From an uncultured Bacillota bacterium (lineage in GTDB: Bacteria; Bacillota; Clostridia; Lachnospirales; CAG-274): 64,000 nucleotides of DNA. The position numbers and the translations under genes were made by a program. Location: the NCBI GenBank assembly GCA_958426775.1, contig CATZZP010000002.1, forward strand, positions 112,407-176,406, read 5' to 3'. Below, in pieces: positions 35,416 to 46,200 of this stretch. Position 1 is the first letter of the stretch; each line of letters begins with the position of its first letter. The notes beneath the pieces are model-generated. The model had not been told where the DNA came from and searched no databases. It saw nothing but the letters and a program-made list of their open reading frames with translations.

Positions 35416-36174
35416 ATGAGTACACAAACAACCTATTACTATATGACCTTACCTGACCAGGAGGATTTTTATGATGTAGACATATTAAACGAAAACTACA
35501 GCCTTATAGATGAGGAGTTAAATCGCTTGAGCTGTGACTTAGGTGACCTTGCAACGGTGGCAAAAACGGGTATCTATAATTCATTAGGGGGTAAGCCCTT
35601 TGTTGTATGCTCAACAGCTCAGGAGCTTGTGACTGCCTTGGACAATATGGATAATGACGGCGGTGCTGTCTACCTTTTGCAGGGGACTTATGAGTTTACG
35701 GAGCAGTTATATATCGGCAAGAATAATGTAACAATAATGGGCAGCGGTGCAGGTACTGTTATATCTACAACAAGTAAGCTGTCTGTATCGGGCAACAATG
35801 TTAAAATAAGGGATTTAACCTTGACAAGAACGGTAGAAAGTACCTCGGAGCTTATAACTCTTGTTACCTCAAGTGCCGATTTGTCGGGAGATTATTTTGA
35901 GCTTTTAAACGTTAATATAGCTTGTCCTACCGCAAATGCCTCAAATGGTTTAATTGAGTGCTACGGCAGTGCTGCAAAAAAGGGCATAAGGCTTACAGGC
36001 TGCAATATTTTATCCTACAGCGGTAAGCTGAAGGGTTCGGATATTTTGGATGTGGTTAATATGTACGGCATTATAAATAATTGCTGGGTGGAAACGGGAA
36101 ATGCCCTTACAGCTCCCGAAACAATGACATTAGGTGCAAATGCGGGTATTACTACAGAGCAGACAGAGGCGTAA
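35416..36174 (+). CDS. Tail-fibre-like protein with beta-helix domain
   Basis: A 252-residue protein starting MSTQTTYYYM (ATG 35416, ribosome site GGAGGTGA). The first ~40 residues, YYYMTLPDQEDFYDVDILN and then ENYSLIDEELNRL, match the typical opening of phage tail fibres and tail-spike proteins. The rest (residues ~60-245) is a right-handed beta-helix of V-x-I-x-G-N/S-N-V units (NNVTIMGSGAGTV, NNVKIRDLTL). No signal peptide is seen. With the 147- and 255-residue proteins at 32.4-33.6 kb it forms a trio of tail-like orphans. Confidence 0.6.
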   Translation: MSTQTTYYYMTLPDQEDFYDVDILNENYSLIDEELNRLSCDLGDLATVAKTGIYNSLGGKPFVVCSTAQELVTALDNMDNDGGAVYLLQGTYEFTEQLYIGKNNVTIMGSGAGTVISTTSKLSVSGNNVKIRDLTLTRTVESTSELITLVTSSADLSGDYFELLNVNIACPTANASNGLIECYGSAAKKGIRLTGCNILSYSGKLKGSDILDVVNMYGIINNCWVETGNALTAPETMTLGANAGITTEQTEA

Positions 36175-36245
36175 AAATCAGTTACGGCTTTACGGCGGTG
36201 AAAAGGGTGTTTACTGCTTATGTATCTGATTAATTTCCAGAAATT

Positions 36246-36280
36246 GGTGATGTGGATTTTAAATTTACATCGCCTTTTTT
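36246..36280 (+). terminator. Terminator after the tail-fibre-like gene
   Basis: Arms GGTGATGT (36246-36253) and ACATCGCC (36267-36274), then TTTTTT. Confidence 0.75.
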
Positions 36281-36281
36281 A

Positions 36282-36310
36282 TTGTAAGGTGTAAAATTAT
36301 GTGCTATAAT
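36282..36310 (+). promoter_or_regulatory. Promoter of the pectate lyase gene
   Basis: TTGTAA (36282-36287), 17-base spacer, TATAAT (36305-36310), about 40 bases before the start. Confidence 0.6.
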
Positions 36311-36351
36311 TATAATAGGTAAAAATGTGAAAAAAACAAAGGAGAATTATT

Positions 36352-39300
36352 ATGAAGAGAGTAACAGCTGTTATTTTAGCACTTACAATTTTAATGTCTG
36401 CCTTTAATTTGGGCATTCTTAATGCATATGGTGCTACAGCCTCACTTAGCAAAGCCTACGGCTGGTATGAGGCAATCCATCTTGAGTGGAGCAACGACAG
36501 CAATGCTTCATCTGCAACGGTTAGCTACAAGCTTTCAGATGAGAGCGTCTATACTGACATTGACAGTGAGCTTGTAAGACAAAACGGCTCGGGCGGTGTA
36601 GCTGATATTGTAGGTATAACCAAGGGTGTATACGATGTAAAGATTACTACCTCTCAGGGTACGGTGCTTACTAAAACCAATATTCCCGTTGCAAATCACG
36701 ACAGGTCAGGCTACGGTCACTTTGGCTTGTCAGGTGGCTTGGGTGGTTACAACAATGACGGTACACCAAAGGATAATGCACAGATTGTATATGTGGATAA
36801 CTCCAACAAGAATACCGTTACTTTAGGCTCTTATGAGGGCTTAGTTGATATTGTAAAAAATGCAAGCTCAAGCAAGCCTCTTATTGTACGTATTATCGGT
36901 AAGGTGGATACTCAGACAAGGGACAGTGACGGTACAAAAACCACAGATATTAATAACGGCGTTATTGCCTTAGAGGGTCTTACCGATAAGGAATTAAGTG
37001 CAGACAGCTATTTTAATATGCTTGATGTATCGGAAAAGTCCAACATAACCATTGAGGGTATAGGTGAGGATGCCTGTATTGAAAAATGGGGCTTTACCTT
37101 TGCAAAATGTAACAGCATTGAAATAAGAAACCTTACCTTTCAGAAATATCCTGAGGACGCCTGCAGTTTTGAGGGCAGCTCAAGCTCAAACAGCAAGTAT
37201 AAAAACTACTGGGTACATAACAACTACTTTAAAGCGGGTGAAAATAAGTACGACTTAACTGATGAACAGGATAAGGGCGAGGGTGACGGCTCATCGGACT
37301 TTAAGGGCTGCAGAAATATTACCTACTCCTACAACGTGTTTGAAAACTGCCATAAAACCTCTCTTCACGGCGGCAGCGACAGCAGTTTACAGTATAATTC
37401 AACCTGGCACCATAACTACTTTAATAACTGCAGCTCACGTTTACCTCTTACAAGACAGGTAAACTTACATACCTACAACAATTACTACTACAACTGCGGT
37501 AAGTGTACGGACGCAAGAGCAAGTGCATGGGTATTTGCCGAAAGAAACTATTATGACGGCTGTGACTATGCCTTTATAACCACCGCAAGCTCAAGCTACG
37601 GCGACCCTATTGTAAAGTCATACCTTAATACCTTCAGCAGTTCAAGCAAAAAGGACAGTGCAAAAACAATAACCGAAACTACCGACAGAACACTTACAAT
37701 AAGTGCAACCTTAGGCAGCAACGACAATGTAAACCCATATCCTAATTTTGATACCGACCCTGATGTATTCTACTATGACAGCACAAATAAATGCTCCGAT
37801 GTAGAGTATATTTCAGAGGCAGACAGTGCAAAGACAGACTGTCTTACGGCGGCAGGCTTAATGAAGGCTGATGCACAGCTCTCTGCCTACACTCCTGCTG
37901 TAGAGGAAAACCCTACGGAAAGCACAACAGAGGCAACCACAGAGGCTGTAACGGAAACGCCTACAGAAACAACAACAGAAGGTACGGCAAGTGAGAGAGA
38001 GGATAAAATTCAGCTCCTTATAAACAAAATGCTTCAGGAGGACGGTCCTGAAAACGGCTCACTCTGGAATAAGGAAAATACCTCTGCCTTTAAGTGGTCC
38101 TATATAAACGGCTGTATGGCAACTGCTATGGTTAAGCTTTCAAAGGCTACGGGCGATACTAGGTATCAGGAGTTTGCAGACAGCTATATGTCGCCCTTTA
38201 TAGGCACAACAAGCTCCTCTGCAAAGGGCTATATTGCAGATGATAATTTTAAGATAAGCAACTACAGCCTTGATGATTTAAACAGCGGTAAAGCCTTAAT
38301 TGACTTAATTAACCTTAACTCGCCTAACAGTGACAAGTATACAAGGGCTGTTTCCGAAACCCTTATAGGAAGCTGTCTTAACTATGAGCTTGAAAATCAG
38401 ACAACGGCAGAGGGCAACCTTTGGCATAAAAAGGTATATCCATATCAGGTATGGCTTGACGGTATCTATATGGAAACTCCTTTCTGGTTAGGCTATGAGC
38501 TTTATATACAAAAGGATAAAGCTTCCTTTGAAACTGCTGCCGACCATGTAACAAATCAGATTGAAAATGTGTATGACAAGCTCAGAAATACACAGACAGG
38601 TCTTTACTACCACGGCTATGATGCACAGGCAGACTCAACAAGCGGCAGCTACAATGCTGACAGTGCCATGAGCTGGGCGGCAGAGGGTACAGGTACATCT
38701 GCCAACTACTGGTTAAGAAGTATGGGCTGGTACGCTATGGCTCTTGTTGACAATATTGAAATTTTACAAAAGGCACAGACTGATTTAGGTGCTGATGTAT
38801 CTGCAGAGCTTAACAGCCTTAAGGCTATTTATGTTGACCTTATGGACTCTCTCCTTCAATACAGGGACGGCAGTACCTATATGTGGTATCAGGTGCCTGA
38901 TAAGCAGGGAGAGGAGTATAACTATATTGAAACAAGCGGTTCTGCGGCTATTGCCTACTCTCTTATGAAGGGCTATAACTTAGGTATAGTTGATGTAAGC
39001 TACTACAACAGAGGTCTTGAAACCTTTAACGGCATTTGCGATAACAAGCTTACCTATACAGACAGCAGTAAGACAGATGTGGATTTAACCGATATTTGTC
39101 AGACGGCAGGTCTTGCAGGTCCAAGCTCAGGCACAACTTCAAGCTCTGCTACCATAGGTCCTAAGTACAATAAGAGAGATGGCTCATATAACTACTATGT
39201 ATCGGAAAAAACCGTTACTAATGATGCAAAGGGTGTTGCACCTCTGCTTTTGGCTTACTGCCAGATTTTAGAGTATAATAACCCTACAGAGGATACAACC

Positions 39301-40005
39301 GCAACAACAGAGGCAACAACAGAGAGTACGACTACGGCAGCTACAGAGGCGACAACAGAAAGCCAAACGGAAGCAACAACCTCTGTAAGCTATGTAGGCA
39401 CAGTTGTAGGCGGTGGCGGAAGCAATGTATCTCTTGATTTTTCAAGTCTTACTACGGGTACACCTTCAAGCATCCAGACAGACAGCACAGGGGTATTTAC
39501 AATTTATCCGGGTAAGCTCACTGTTTCAGAGGGTGTTATAAACTTAGGCGGCGGCGGTAATACCACCAAAAACTCTGTTGCAGTTAATGTAACGGGACCT
39601 GCAACCCTTACAATATCCTGCTTTAACGGCAGTACAAGAACTTTAAGAACAATAAGCTCTGACGGTACCTTCAGTGAGGACTTTTCCGTAACAAGCAGCA
39701 GTGAGTCTTCGCCTCTTACCGTAAGCTATGAGCTTACAACTGCCGATACCTACTATATTTACTCTACAAGCGGCGGTATCAGAATAACAGATGTAACTGT
39801 TACCTACCCCTCATCTGAGGCTCTGATTATAGGCGATACAGACCTTAACGGTGCAGTTGAAAGGGCTGATGCAACCCTGCTTTTAAGACATATTTCGGGT
39901 ATAACCGCCTTAATGGACAGCAAACAGCTTCAGGCGGCTGATACTGACAAAGATAACAGCTACACCTTTGCTGATGTAATTAATATATTAAAATATTTGA
40001 ACTAA
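36352..40005 (+). CDS. Secreted multimodular pectinase: PL1 pectate lyase, GH105, CBM-like, dockerin
   Basis: A 1217-residue extracellular enzyme. Signal peptide 1-25 (ILALTILMSAFNLGILNAYGA). PL1 lyase at about 130-500: RSGYGHFGLSGGLGG, KSNITIEGIGEDA, WVHNNYFKAG, DFKGCRNITYSYNVF and NCSSRLPLTRQ, carrying the usual acidic and arginine residues. A Thr/Glu linker runs from about 519 to 548. GH105 unsaturated-uronyl hydrolase at about 549-970: SYINGCMATAMVKLS, QVWLDGIYMETPF, AMSWAAEGTGTSANYWLRSMGWYAMAL. A second Thr/Glu linker begins at about 977, a CBM-like beta domain at about 1020, and a dockerin at about 1159 with GDTDLNGAVERADA and DTDKDNSYTFADVINILKYL. Endo-lysis and end-trimming on one chain is unusual. 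It has its own promoter; the hairpin at 40008 terminates it. Confidence 0.9.
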   Translation: MKRVTAVILALTILMSAFNLGILNAYGATASLSKAYGWYEAIHLEWSNDSNASSATVSYKLSDESVYTDIDSELVRQNGSGGVADIVGITKGVYDVKITTSQGTVLTKTNIPVANHDRSGYGHFGLSGGLGGYNNDGTPKDNAQIVYVDNSNKNTVTLGSYEGLVDIVKNASSSKPLIVRIIGKVDTQTRDSDGTKTTDINNGVIALEGLTDKELSADSYFNMLDVSEKSNITIEGIGEDACIEKWGFTFAKCNSIEIRNLTFQKYPEDACSFEGSSSSNSKYKNYWVHNNYFKAGENKYDLTDEQDKGEGDGSSDFKGCRNITYSYNVFENCHKTSLHGGSDSSLQYNSTWHHNYFNNCSSRLPLTRQVNLHTYNNYYYNCGKCTDARASAWVFAERNYYDGCDYAFITTASSSYGDPIVKSYLNTFSSSSKKDSAKTITETTDRTLTISATLGSNDNVNPYPNFDTDPDVFYYDSTNKCSDVEYISEADSAKTDCLTAAGLMKADAQLSAYTPAVEENPTESTTEATTEAVTETPTETTTEGTASEREDKIQLLINKMLQEDGPENGSLWNKENTSAFKWSYINGCMATAMVKLSKATGDTRYQEFADSYMSPFIGTTSSSAKGYIADDNFKISNYSLDDLNSGKALIDLINLNSPNSDKYTRAVSETLIGSCLNYELENQTTAEGNLWHKKVYPYQVWLDGIYMETPFWLGYELYIQKDKASFETAADHVTNQIENVYDKLRNTQTGLYYHGYDAQADSTSGSYNADSAMSWAAEGTGTSANYWLRSMGWYAMALVDNIEILQKAQTDLGADVSAELNSLKAIYVDLMDSLLQYRDGSTYMWYQVPDKQGEEYNYIETSGSAAIAYSLMKGYNLGIVDVSYYNRGLETFNGICDNKLTYTDSSKTDVDLTDICQTAGLAGPSSGTTSSSATIGPKYNKRDGSYNYYVSEKTVTNDAKGVAPLLLAYCQILEYNNPTEDTTATTEATTESTTTAATEATTESQTEATTSVSYVGTVVGGGGSNVSLDFSSLTTGTPSSIQTDSTGVFTIYPGKLTVSEGVINLGGGGNTTKNSVAVNVTGPATLTISCFNGSTRTLRTISSDGTFSEDFSVTSSSESSPLTVSYELTTADTYYIYSTSGGIRITDVTVTYPSSEALIIGDTDLNGAVERADATLLLRHISGITALMDSKQLQAADTDKDNSYTFADVINILKYLN

Positions 40006-40007
40006 AC

Positions 40008-40046
40008 AAAGAACCGCTGTAAGCATGGTGCATTACAGCGGTTTTG
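40008..40046. terminator. Hairpin terminator, repeat family copy 2
   Basis: Arms AAAGAACCGCTGTAA (40008-40022) and TTACAGCGGTTTTG (40033-40046), then T-rich sequence. Nearly the same sequence as the hairpin at 4570-4609, which also ends a dockerin-protein gene. Confidence 0.75.
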
Positions 40047-40073
40047 TTTTTTGTTTTGTTTTTTTGCATGGAT

Positions 40074-41384
40074 TTATTTTTTTATATTAAGCTTAATAAC
40101 AGCCTTAAAGGTTTCATCATTATCCAGGTAATAAAATTCGCCGTTATGCTGTTTAACAATATTACTGCATACCTCAAGACCTATATTTGTACTTTCCTCT
40201 CTGTGGCCTCTCTGTTTAACTGCATTTTCTACCTCTATGGTAAGGACAGAGTCATCATTAGAGCTTGTTATAATAACAGGCTTTTCCTTATCGGCATATT
40301 TAAGTATATTTGAAAAGATATTGCCGAATACTCTTGAAAAAATCTTAACATCAATATACACCTTATGAGAGGAATTACATTGGGTATATTCAAAGGTATA
40401 GCCCTTTTGGCTGAGGCTGAAAATATAGTCCTCAAGCATGGTGTTAATAACGTCAATACCGTAAAGCTCTCTGTTAAGCTGGCTTTCCTTCATATCAAAG
40501 GCGAAGAAGTATTCAAAAATACGGTCGGAAAGCTCCTTTATCTGGTATGCCTTGTTTTTCGCCTTGGTTATATACTGTTTAAGAGCCTCTTCATCTGCGT
40601 ACTTTTTGCCGTCTATTATTTCAAGCAAGCCTATAAGTATGGTAAGAGGCGTACGTAAATCATGGGACATTGCAGTAACAAGCTTATGGTTTGCCTCTCT
40701 TGCCTGCTCCTCCTCCTTTTGCCTTTCAATTATGGAGGTACGCATATTATCAATGCTTTTTGCAAGGTAGGCAAGCTCGTCACCGCCCTTTACGGTAACC
40801 CTATAGCTTAAGTCGCCGCCCTCCAGTATATTAACCTCGTTTTCAAGCTTTTTTATATATATAACCTTATACCGTATAAAGGTAGAAAGTATAAACATAA
40901 ATGTAAAGACAGAAGCAATGATGGATAAAATTATAACCGTAGAAATAAGTCTGAACTCAATTAAAACAAAAAGCTCAACACTTGCCTCCTTATCGGCAAA
41001 GCTTATATCGTAAAAGGTACGATACCCTGCAGGGGGACGTTCATCAATAGGGGCGTGGCTTTGCTTCCAGGCTATGGTAGAGTCATAAAGCACGCTGTTT
41101 TCGTCATATACGGCAAGGGTAACGTTTTTCTGGTTTGAAACCCAGGTGGATATAGCTTGGGCATCCGTAGTGGAAATTTGGTTTTCTGCTACATATTGCT
41201 GAAATTGGTTAACCTTGTTTGATATAATCTGTTCTACATATTCGGTATCATTTACTTTGTTTCTTATAATGTATGAACCCAGTGAAAGGAGTATACCAAA
41301 CACTATTAAAGAGGCGGCTAAGGCACAGGAGGAAACTATTGTGAACTGTGCGTTCAGATTTAGAGGTATAGCTTTTTTATTCAA
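40074..41384 (-). CDS. Sensor histidine kinase
   Basis: A 436-residue two-component kinase. It has two membrane helices (about 12-40 and 135-160) flanking an extracellular sensor loop, a HAMP segment (about 160-215, with NEVNILEGGDLSYRV), the H-box MSHDLRTPLTILIGLLEII near residue 240, the N-box region FGNIFSNILKYADKE, and a short G-box (STNIGLEVCSNIV). The linked regulator overlaps by 8 bases. Its position downstream of the RND pump suggests control of the efflux operon, by inference. Confidence 0.9.
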   Translation of the reverse strand: MNKKAIPLNLNAQFTIVSSCALAASLIVFGILLSLGSYIIRNKVNDTEYVEQIISNKVNQFQQYVAENQISTTDAQAISTWVSNQKNVTLAVYDENSVLYDSTIAWKQSHAPIDERPPAGYRTFYDISFADKEASVELFVLIEFRLISTVIILSIIASVFTFMFILSTFIRYKVIYIKKLENEVNILEGGDLSYRVTVKGGDELAYLAKSIDNMRTSIIERQKEEEQAREANHKLVTAMSHDLRTPLTILIGLLEIIDGKKYADEEALKQYITKAKNKAYQIKELSDRIFEYFFAFDMKESQLNRELYGIDVINTMLEDYIFSLSQKGYTFEYTQCNSSHKVYIDVKIFSRVFGNIFSNILKYADKEKPVIITSSNDDSVLTIEVENAVKQRGHREESTNIGLEVCSNIVKQHNGEFYYLDNDETFKAVIKLNIKK

Positions 41385-42072
41385 TAGTATAACCCCTTCC
41401 CCACACAGTTTTTATATACTGCGGATTTTGTGCATCCTTTTCTATTTTAGTCCTAAGCCGCCTTATATGTACCATTACCGTATTGTTGTCCCCGTAAAAG
41501 AAGGGCCTTTCCCATACTGCTTCATATATCTCCTGGGCTGAAAATACTTTTTTTCTGCCGGTTATTAAAAGCTTTAGTATGTTATACTCCATATCGGTAA
41601 GCATAACAGGACTGCCTGAAACCTCTACGGACTTTTTGCTTGTGTTTACACATAAATTACCTATCTCAATTATATTTTCACTTTTCGGTGTATCTAAGCG
41701 GTATTCATAGCATCGTCTTAAAAGTGCCTTTACCCTTGCCATTATCTCCGTATATGAAAAGGGCTTAACTAAATAGTCATCTCCGCCTGCCGAAAACCCC
41801 ATGGTTTTATCAGCGTCCTCTGTTTTAGCCGTTAAAAACAGTATAGGAGCCTTAGTTATTTTTCTTATGTCTACACAAGCCTTAAAGCCGTCCTTGCCGG
41901 GCATCATAACATCTAAAATTATAAGGTCGGGAAGCTTTTTTGCCTTTTCTACTGCCTCGTTTCCGTCGGCAGCCTCGTCTACCTCGTATCTTTCGCTCCT
42001 GAGTAATACACCCAGTACCTCACGAACCTCAGGGTTGTCATCGGCAATAAGTATTTTAAACCTGTTATCCAT
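41377..42072 (-). CDS. OmpR-family response regulator
   Basis: A 231-residue regulator. Receiver domain with DD near the start (ILIADDNPEVRE), the phospho-acceptor D in LIILDVMMPGKDG (about residue 52), and K at LVKPFSYTE. C-terminal winged helix: VMLTDMEYNILKLL and NTVMVHIRRLRTKIE. It is between the TolC-like gene (38 bases upstream) and its kinase (8-base overlap), with GGAGG before the start, so the pump and two-component genes share one operon. Confidence 0.92.
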   Translation of the reverse strand: MDNRFKILIADDNPEVREVLGVLLRSERYEVDEAADGNEAVEKAKKLPDLIILDVMMPGKDGFKACVDIRKITKAPILFLTAKTEDADKTMGFSAGGDDYLVKPFSYTEIMARVKALLRRCYEYRLDTPKSENIIEIGNLCVNTSKKSVEVSGSPVMLTDMEYNILKLLITGRKKVFSAQEIYEAVWERPFFYGDNNTVMVHIRRLRTKIEKDAQNPQYIKTVWGRGYTIE

Positions 42073-42110
42073 TAAAAAAGCCTCCGTTCCTTTTGTATAT
42101 TAGGGTTTGA

Positions 42111-43229
42111 TTAAATTAAATCGGGGTTGTTAAATTTACAAACAAGTATGTAATGAGAATATACACCTTGCTTAATTGTGTTTTCAAGCTGTTCTATTTC
42201 ATATTCAGCCTTATCGTATTCAAGCTGTGTTATTTTGCCAAGCTCCAGCTGCAGCTTTTTAACCTCAAGCTCCTGCTTTTTCTGGTTAAGGGTTGCAGTG
42301 TTGTTGGCATACTCGGTTTCCGAGGTTTTAATATTGTTGTATATGCTTGTTATATCAGCCTCCATTGAGGTTTTAGCGTCCTCAAGGTTTCGGGTTGCCT
42401 GTGCATAATTGCTTTGTGCGGTTTCCTTATATCCTCCGCTGTACTCATGGGAGTAAACATCAAGCTTATATTCGGCTATTTCTGCCTCGTTCTCCAAATC
42501 CTTAATGGTCTGACTGCTTGTTGTTGCCTTTGTTATTGTATAATCAAGGTCTACATCGCCTAACGGCTCATACTCCACATCAAGCTCAACTGTGTATCTG
42601 GTGCTGAGAGGCTGACCCATTACGCTGTTAAGAGAGTTGTAGGTTTCTTCTAATGCTGACTCAAGGCTTTGCTTATTGCTTTTAATTTTTTCGTTTTCCG
42701 TTATAAGAGAATTATACTCTGTTTGGCTTAAAAGTCCAAGACTATTTTTAATTTTTGCAATTTTTAATTCTCTTTCATTAAGCTCTATTTCCTTATCATA
42801 CATTTCAACTGAGTCCTCTGCATTGATAATAGAGGCAAAAATCTCAATTATGTTAAGCCTTAGCTTTTCCTTTTCTATTTCAATATTGTTGTCATAGTTT
42901 TGCAGACTGTTCATTAAATCCTTAAGTTCTACGTTAAGGTTTGTTACCTCAACATACTCATTTGACCATCTGAGGTCTATTCTGGTATCGTCAGCAGTCA
43001 GCTCGTTTATTTCATTCTGTTCAGACAGGTTTTTCAGGGTACGGCTGTATTCGGTAGCCATAGTAAGTGCCTCATCTACCGTAAGTATATTATCGTCAAG
43101 GCTTTGGTCTTTATCTGTATTTGCGGTAATTTCTGTTTTGGAATTTGCCGCCTCAGAGGCGGCAAATCCGTTAACGGTATTGAAGGTAAGCATAATAGCT
43201 AAAAGTGCAGGTACACATTTCTTTTTCAT
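42111..43229 (-). CDS. TolC-family-like secreted efflux protein
   Basis: A 372-residue protein. Signal peptide 1-23 (ALLAIMLTFNTVNGFAA), then the TolC-type opening ILTVDEALTMATEYSRTLK. Long amphipathic helices follow, with paired Gln/Glu/Lys heptads and the GxLxxxEYNxL-type sequences SLGLLSQTEYNSL and LGKITQLEYDKAEYEIEQL. In diderms such proteins form an outer-membrane channel; this one is short and probably lacks a true beta-barrel. It lies between the RND pump and the response regulator. Confidence 0.75.
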   Translation of the reverse strand: MKKKCVPALLAIMLTFNTVNGFAASEAANSKTEITANTDKDQSLDDNILTVDEALTMATEYSRTLKNLSEQNEINELTADDTRIDLRWSNEYVEVTNLNVELKDLMNSLQNYDNNIEIEKEKLRLNIIEIFASIINAEDSVEMYDKEIELNERELKIAKIKNSLGLLSQTEYNSLITENEKIKSNKQSLESALEETYNSLNSVMGQPLSTRYTVELDVEYEPLGDVDLDYTITKATTSSQTIKDLENEAEIAEYKLDVYSHEYSGGYKETAQSNYAQATRNLEDAKTSMEADITSIYNNIKTSETEYANNTATLNQKKQELEVKKLQLELGKITQLEYDKAEYEIEQLENTIKQGVYSHYILVCKFNNPDLI

Positions 43230-43254
43230 TTTATTTCCTCCTGTTTTTTATATT

Positions 43255-46200
43255 TTAAGCAATTTCATCTGCGGCTTTAAAAAGCTTGCCTTTTACAAAA
43301 TTCATAAATCTGTGTAACAGTGAATAGGTTACAGGTACAAATACAAGTGTTACAAGGGTTGAAAGCGACATACCGAAGATTACTACAATTGCAAGGGGCT
43401 GTTGTGACTCCATACCTGAGCCTGTGCTTACTGCCATAGGTATCATACTGATAACGGTAGTAAGAGTAGTCATAAGAATAGCTCTTAATCGGCTCGGAGC
43501 CGCCTCAAGTAGAGCCTCCTCAACACCAACACCTTTATTTGCCATAATTTGCTTGGTAAAGTCTATAAGTACAATAGCGTTGTTTACAACCATACCTACA
43601 AGCATTATAAGACCCATCAAGGCAGTAGCCGTAATAGACTGACCTGTTATAAACAGACCGAACAGACCGCCTGTAAGGGAGATAGGCATAGCCGCCATAA
43701 GCACGAATGGGTCAGCAAAGGACTCAAACTGTGACGCAAGTATCATATAGATTAAAAGGATACCTACAAGCAGTGCATAAATAAGCTGTGAGAAAGAGTC
43801 CTGCATCATTTCCATAGCACCGCCGAACTCATATGAATAGCCCTCAGGGAATACATAGTTTTGAAGCTCAGCCTCTACGTTAGCCTGTATTTGGCTGGAG
43901 TCCAGACCGTCAAAGGATGCAGAAACCGATACGTATCTTTCCTGGTCCTCTCTTGATATGGATACGGCACTTTCGCCCATATTTATATCAGCAACCTCTG
44001 TAATAGGTATTTTAGTTCCCTGTGCAGTATCAATTGTTATATTCTTTAAGTCTTTAACATACTTAACGCTGTCCTGAGGATACTGAATTACAATGTCAAT
44101 TTCAGTGCCGTCTACACGGTATTCAGATGCTGTTGCACCGCTTACTGCCGTATTTACGGCTGATGCAAGAGATTTTGTTGTAATACCGTATTGAGCCGCC
44201 TTAGCACGGTTAAGTATAATGTTACCCTCAACGGTAGCGTCATCAAGAGAGCTTTCTACATTGGTTGCTCCCGGCATAGCCTTTATAATCTCCACAAGGT
44301 CATCACTGATTTCTTTAAGGGTTGAGGTTTCGGAACCCATAATGTTAAGGGTAAGGTCAGAGGAACCGCCCATAGAACCCATAGCAGTACTTGATGAGCT
44401 TACGCTGATTTCACAGCCGGCTATATCGGAGAGCTTTTCTCTTAAATCTGCAACTATGTCATCAGTGCTTCTCTCACGCTCCTCCTTATCTACAAGGTTT
44501 ATGTTTACGGACATTGCACTGCCCATGTTGCCCATTCCGCTTGTACCTACGTTTGCGTAAATTGTTTCTGCCTCAGGTATCTCACCCATGGCGTCTATAA
44601 CCTCATAAAGCTTTTCCTCCTGCTTTTCGTAGGTTAAGCCCTCAGGCATATCTATTGTTATTGACGCCGCTGATTCATCTGAACTTGGCATAAGGTTCAT
44701 ACCAAGACCGGAGCTTGCGGTTATTGTAATAACTAAGCACAAAACAGTAATTAAAATTGTAGCTGTTTTATGACTGAGGGCTTTTTTGATAAGCCGCTGA
44801 TAGCCGTTATCCATGCCGTTAAGGAAGCGAAGAGTTAAATCACTTATCGGTGTAAAAATAGTTTTCTTTTGCTCGCCCTGAGCCTTTTTATCACTTCTTC
44901 TGATAATAAGTGCAGCTGCCATAGGTACAACCGTAAGAGCTGTAAATATAGATGCCGCAAGTGCAAAGCAAATAGTGTAGCAGAAGTCGGCAAGCATCTG
45001 TCCTACCATACCCTCTACAAACAATATAGGTACAAATACCGCAAGGTTTGTAAGAGTAGAGGCGGAGATTGAAAGACTTACCTCTTTAGTGCCTATATAT
45101 GCAGCCTCTTTAGGGGACATTCCCTTTTCATGACACTTGGTTATATTATCAAGTACAACGGTGGAGTTATCAACCAGCATACCTATACCGATAACAAGAC
45201 CGCCCATTGCGAGGGTGTTCATGGTCATACCGTTTATATACATCATACAGAAGGTAGCCATAATAGAGGTAGGAATAGATACACATATAATGAATGCCGT
45301 TCTGAAATCCCTGAGGAAGATAAACAGAATTACAAAGGCTATTAAAGCCGCCTGAAAGGCAGTTGATACCACGTTTGAGATAGAGGTTTTAATATAATCT
45401 GCCGTGTTTGTAAGAAGTACAAAATCCAAATCCGGATTTTCCTCTTCCAGCTGTGCAATAGTTGCCTGTATATCGTCACTAATGGTAACGATATTAGCGT
45501 CGGATTGCTTATCAAGGGTATATCTGATACCCGGAGTACCGTTTATAATAAATAAGCTGTCCTTCTCCTCTGTTGTCATTTTAACCTCTGCAATATCGCT
45601 TAAGTGTACGACATTGCCTCCTGAGGTGCTTATAACTAAGTCCTTAATATCATTTACAGACTCAAACTCACCTACTGCTCTGAGCTGAAGCTCGGTATTG
45701 CCCTGATATACCGTACCTGCGGGGGTATTGGCATTTTCTGAGGAAAGTGCCTGACTTATGGCGGAAATTGTAATGCCGTAGTTTTCTAATTTGTCACGGT
45801 CAACATTAATCTCTACTATTTCATCCGAACCACCCATAATTGATACGGAGGATATGTTTTTAATCCTTTCAAAGCTTTGGGTAATATTTTCATCACAGAA
45901 GTTGTAAAGCTCATCTATATCATATTTTGAGCTTGTTACACCTACAACCACGCTTTCCTGGTTCATATCCATTTTGATAACTGTAGGCTCGTCAGCATCA
46001 TCGGGCAGTCTGAACTCTATCATATCAAGCTTATCCTTAAGGTCCTGTGAGGCAATATCAATGTCGGTACCGTCCACAAACTCTACCATAACCATTGATG
46101 AGCCTGTTGAGGATATGGAGCTGATTGTGTCAACACCTGTCAGGGTTGCGGCTGTTTCCTCTATGATTTTGGTAATAAGCTCTTCTACTTCTTCAGGACC

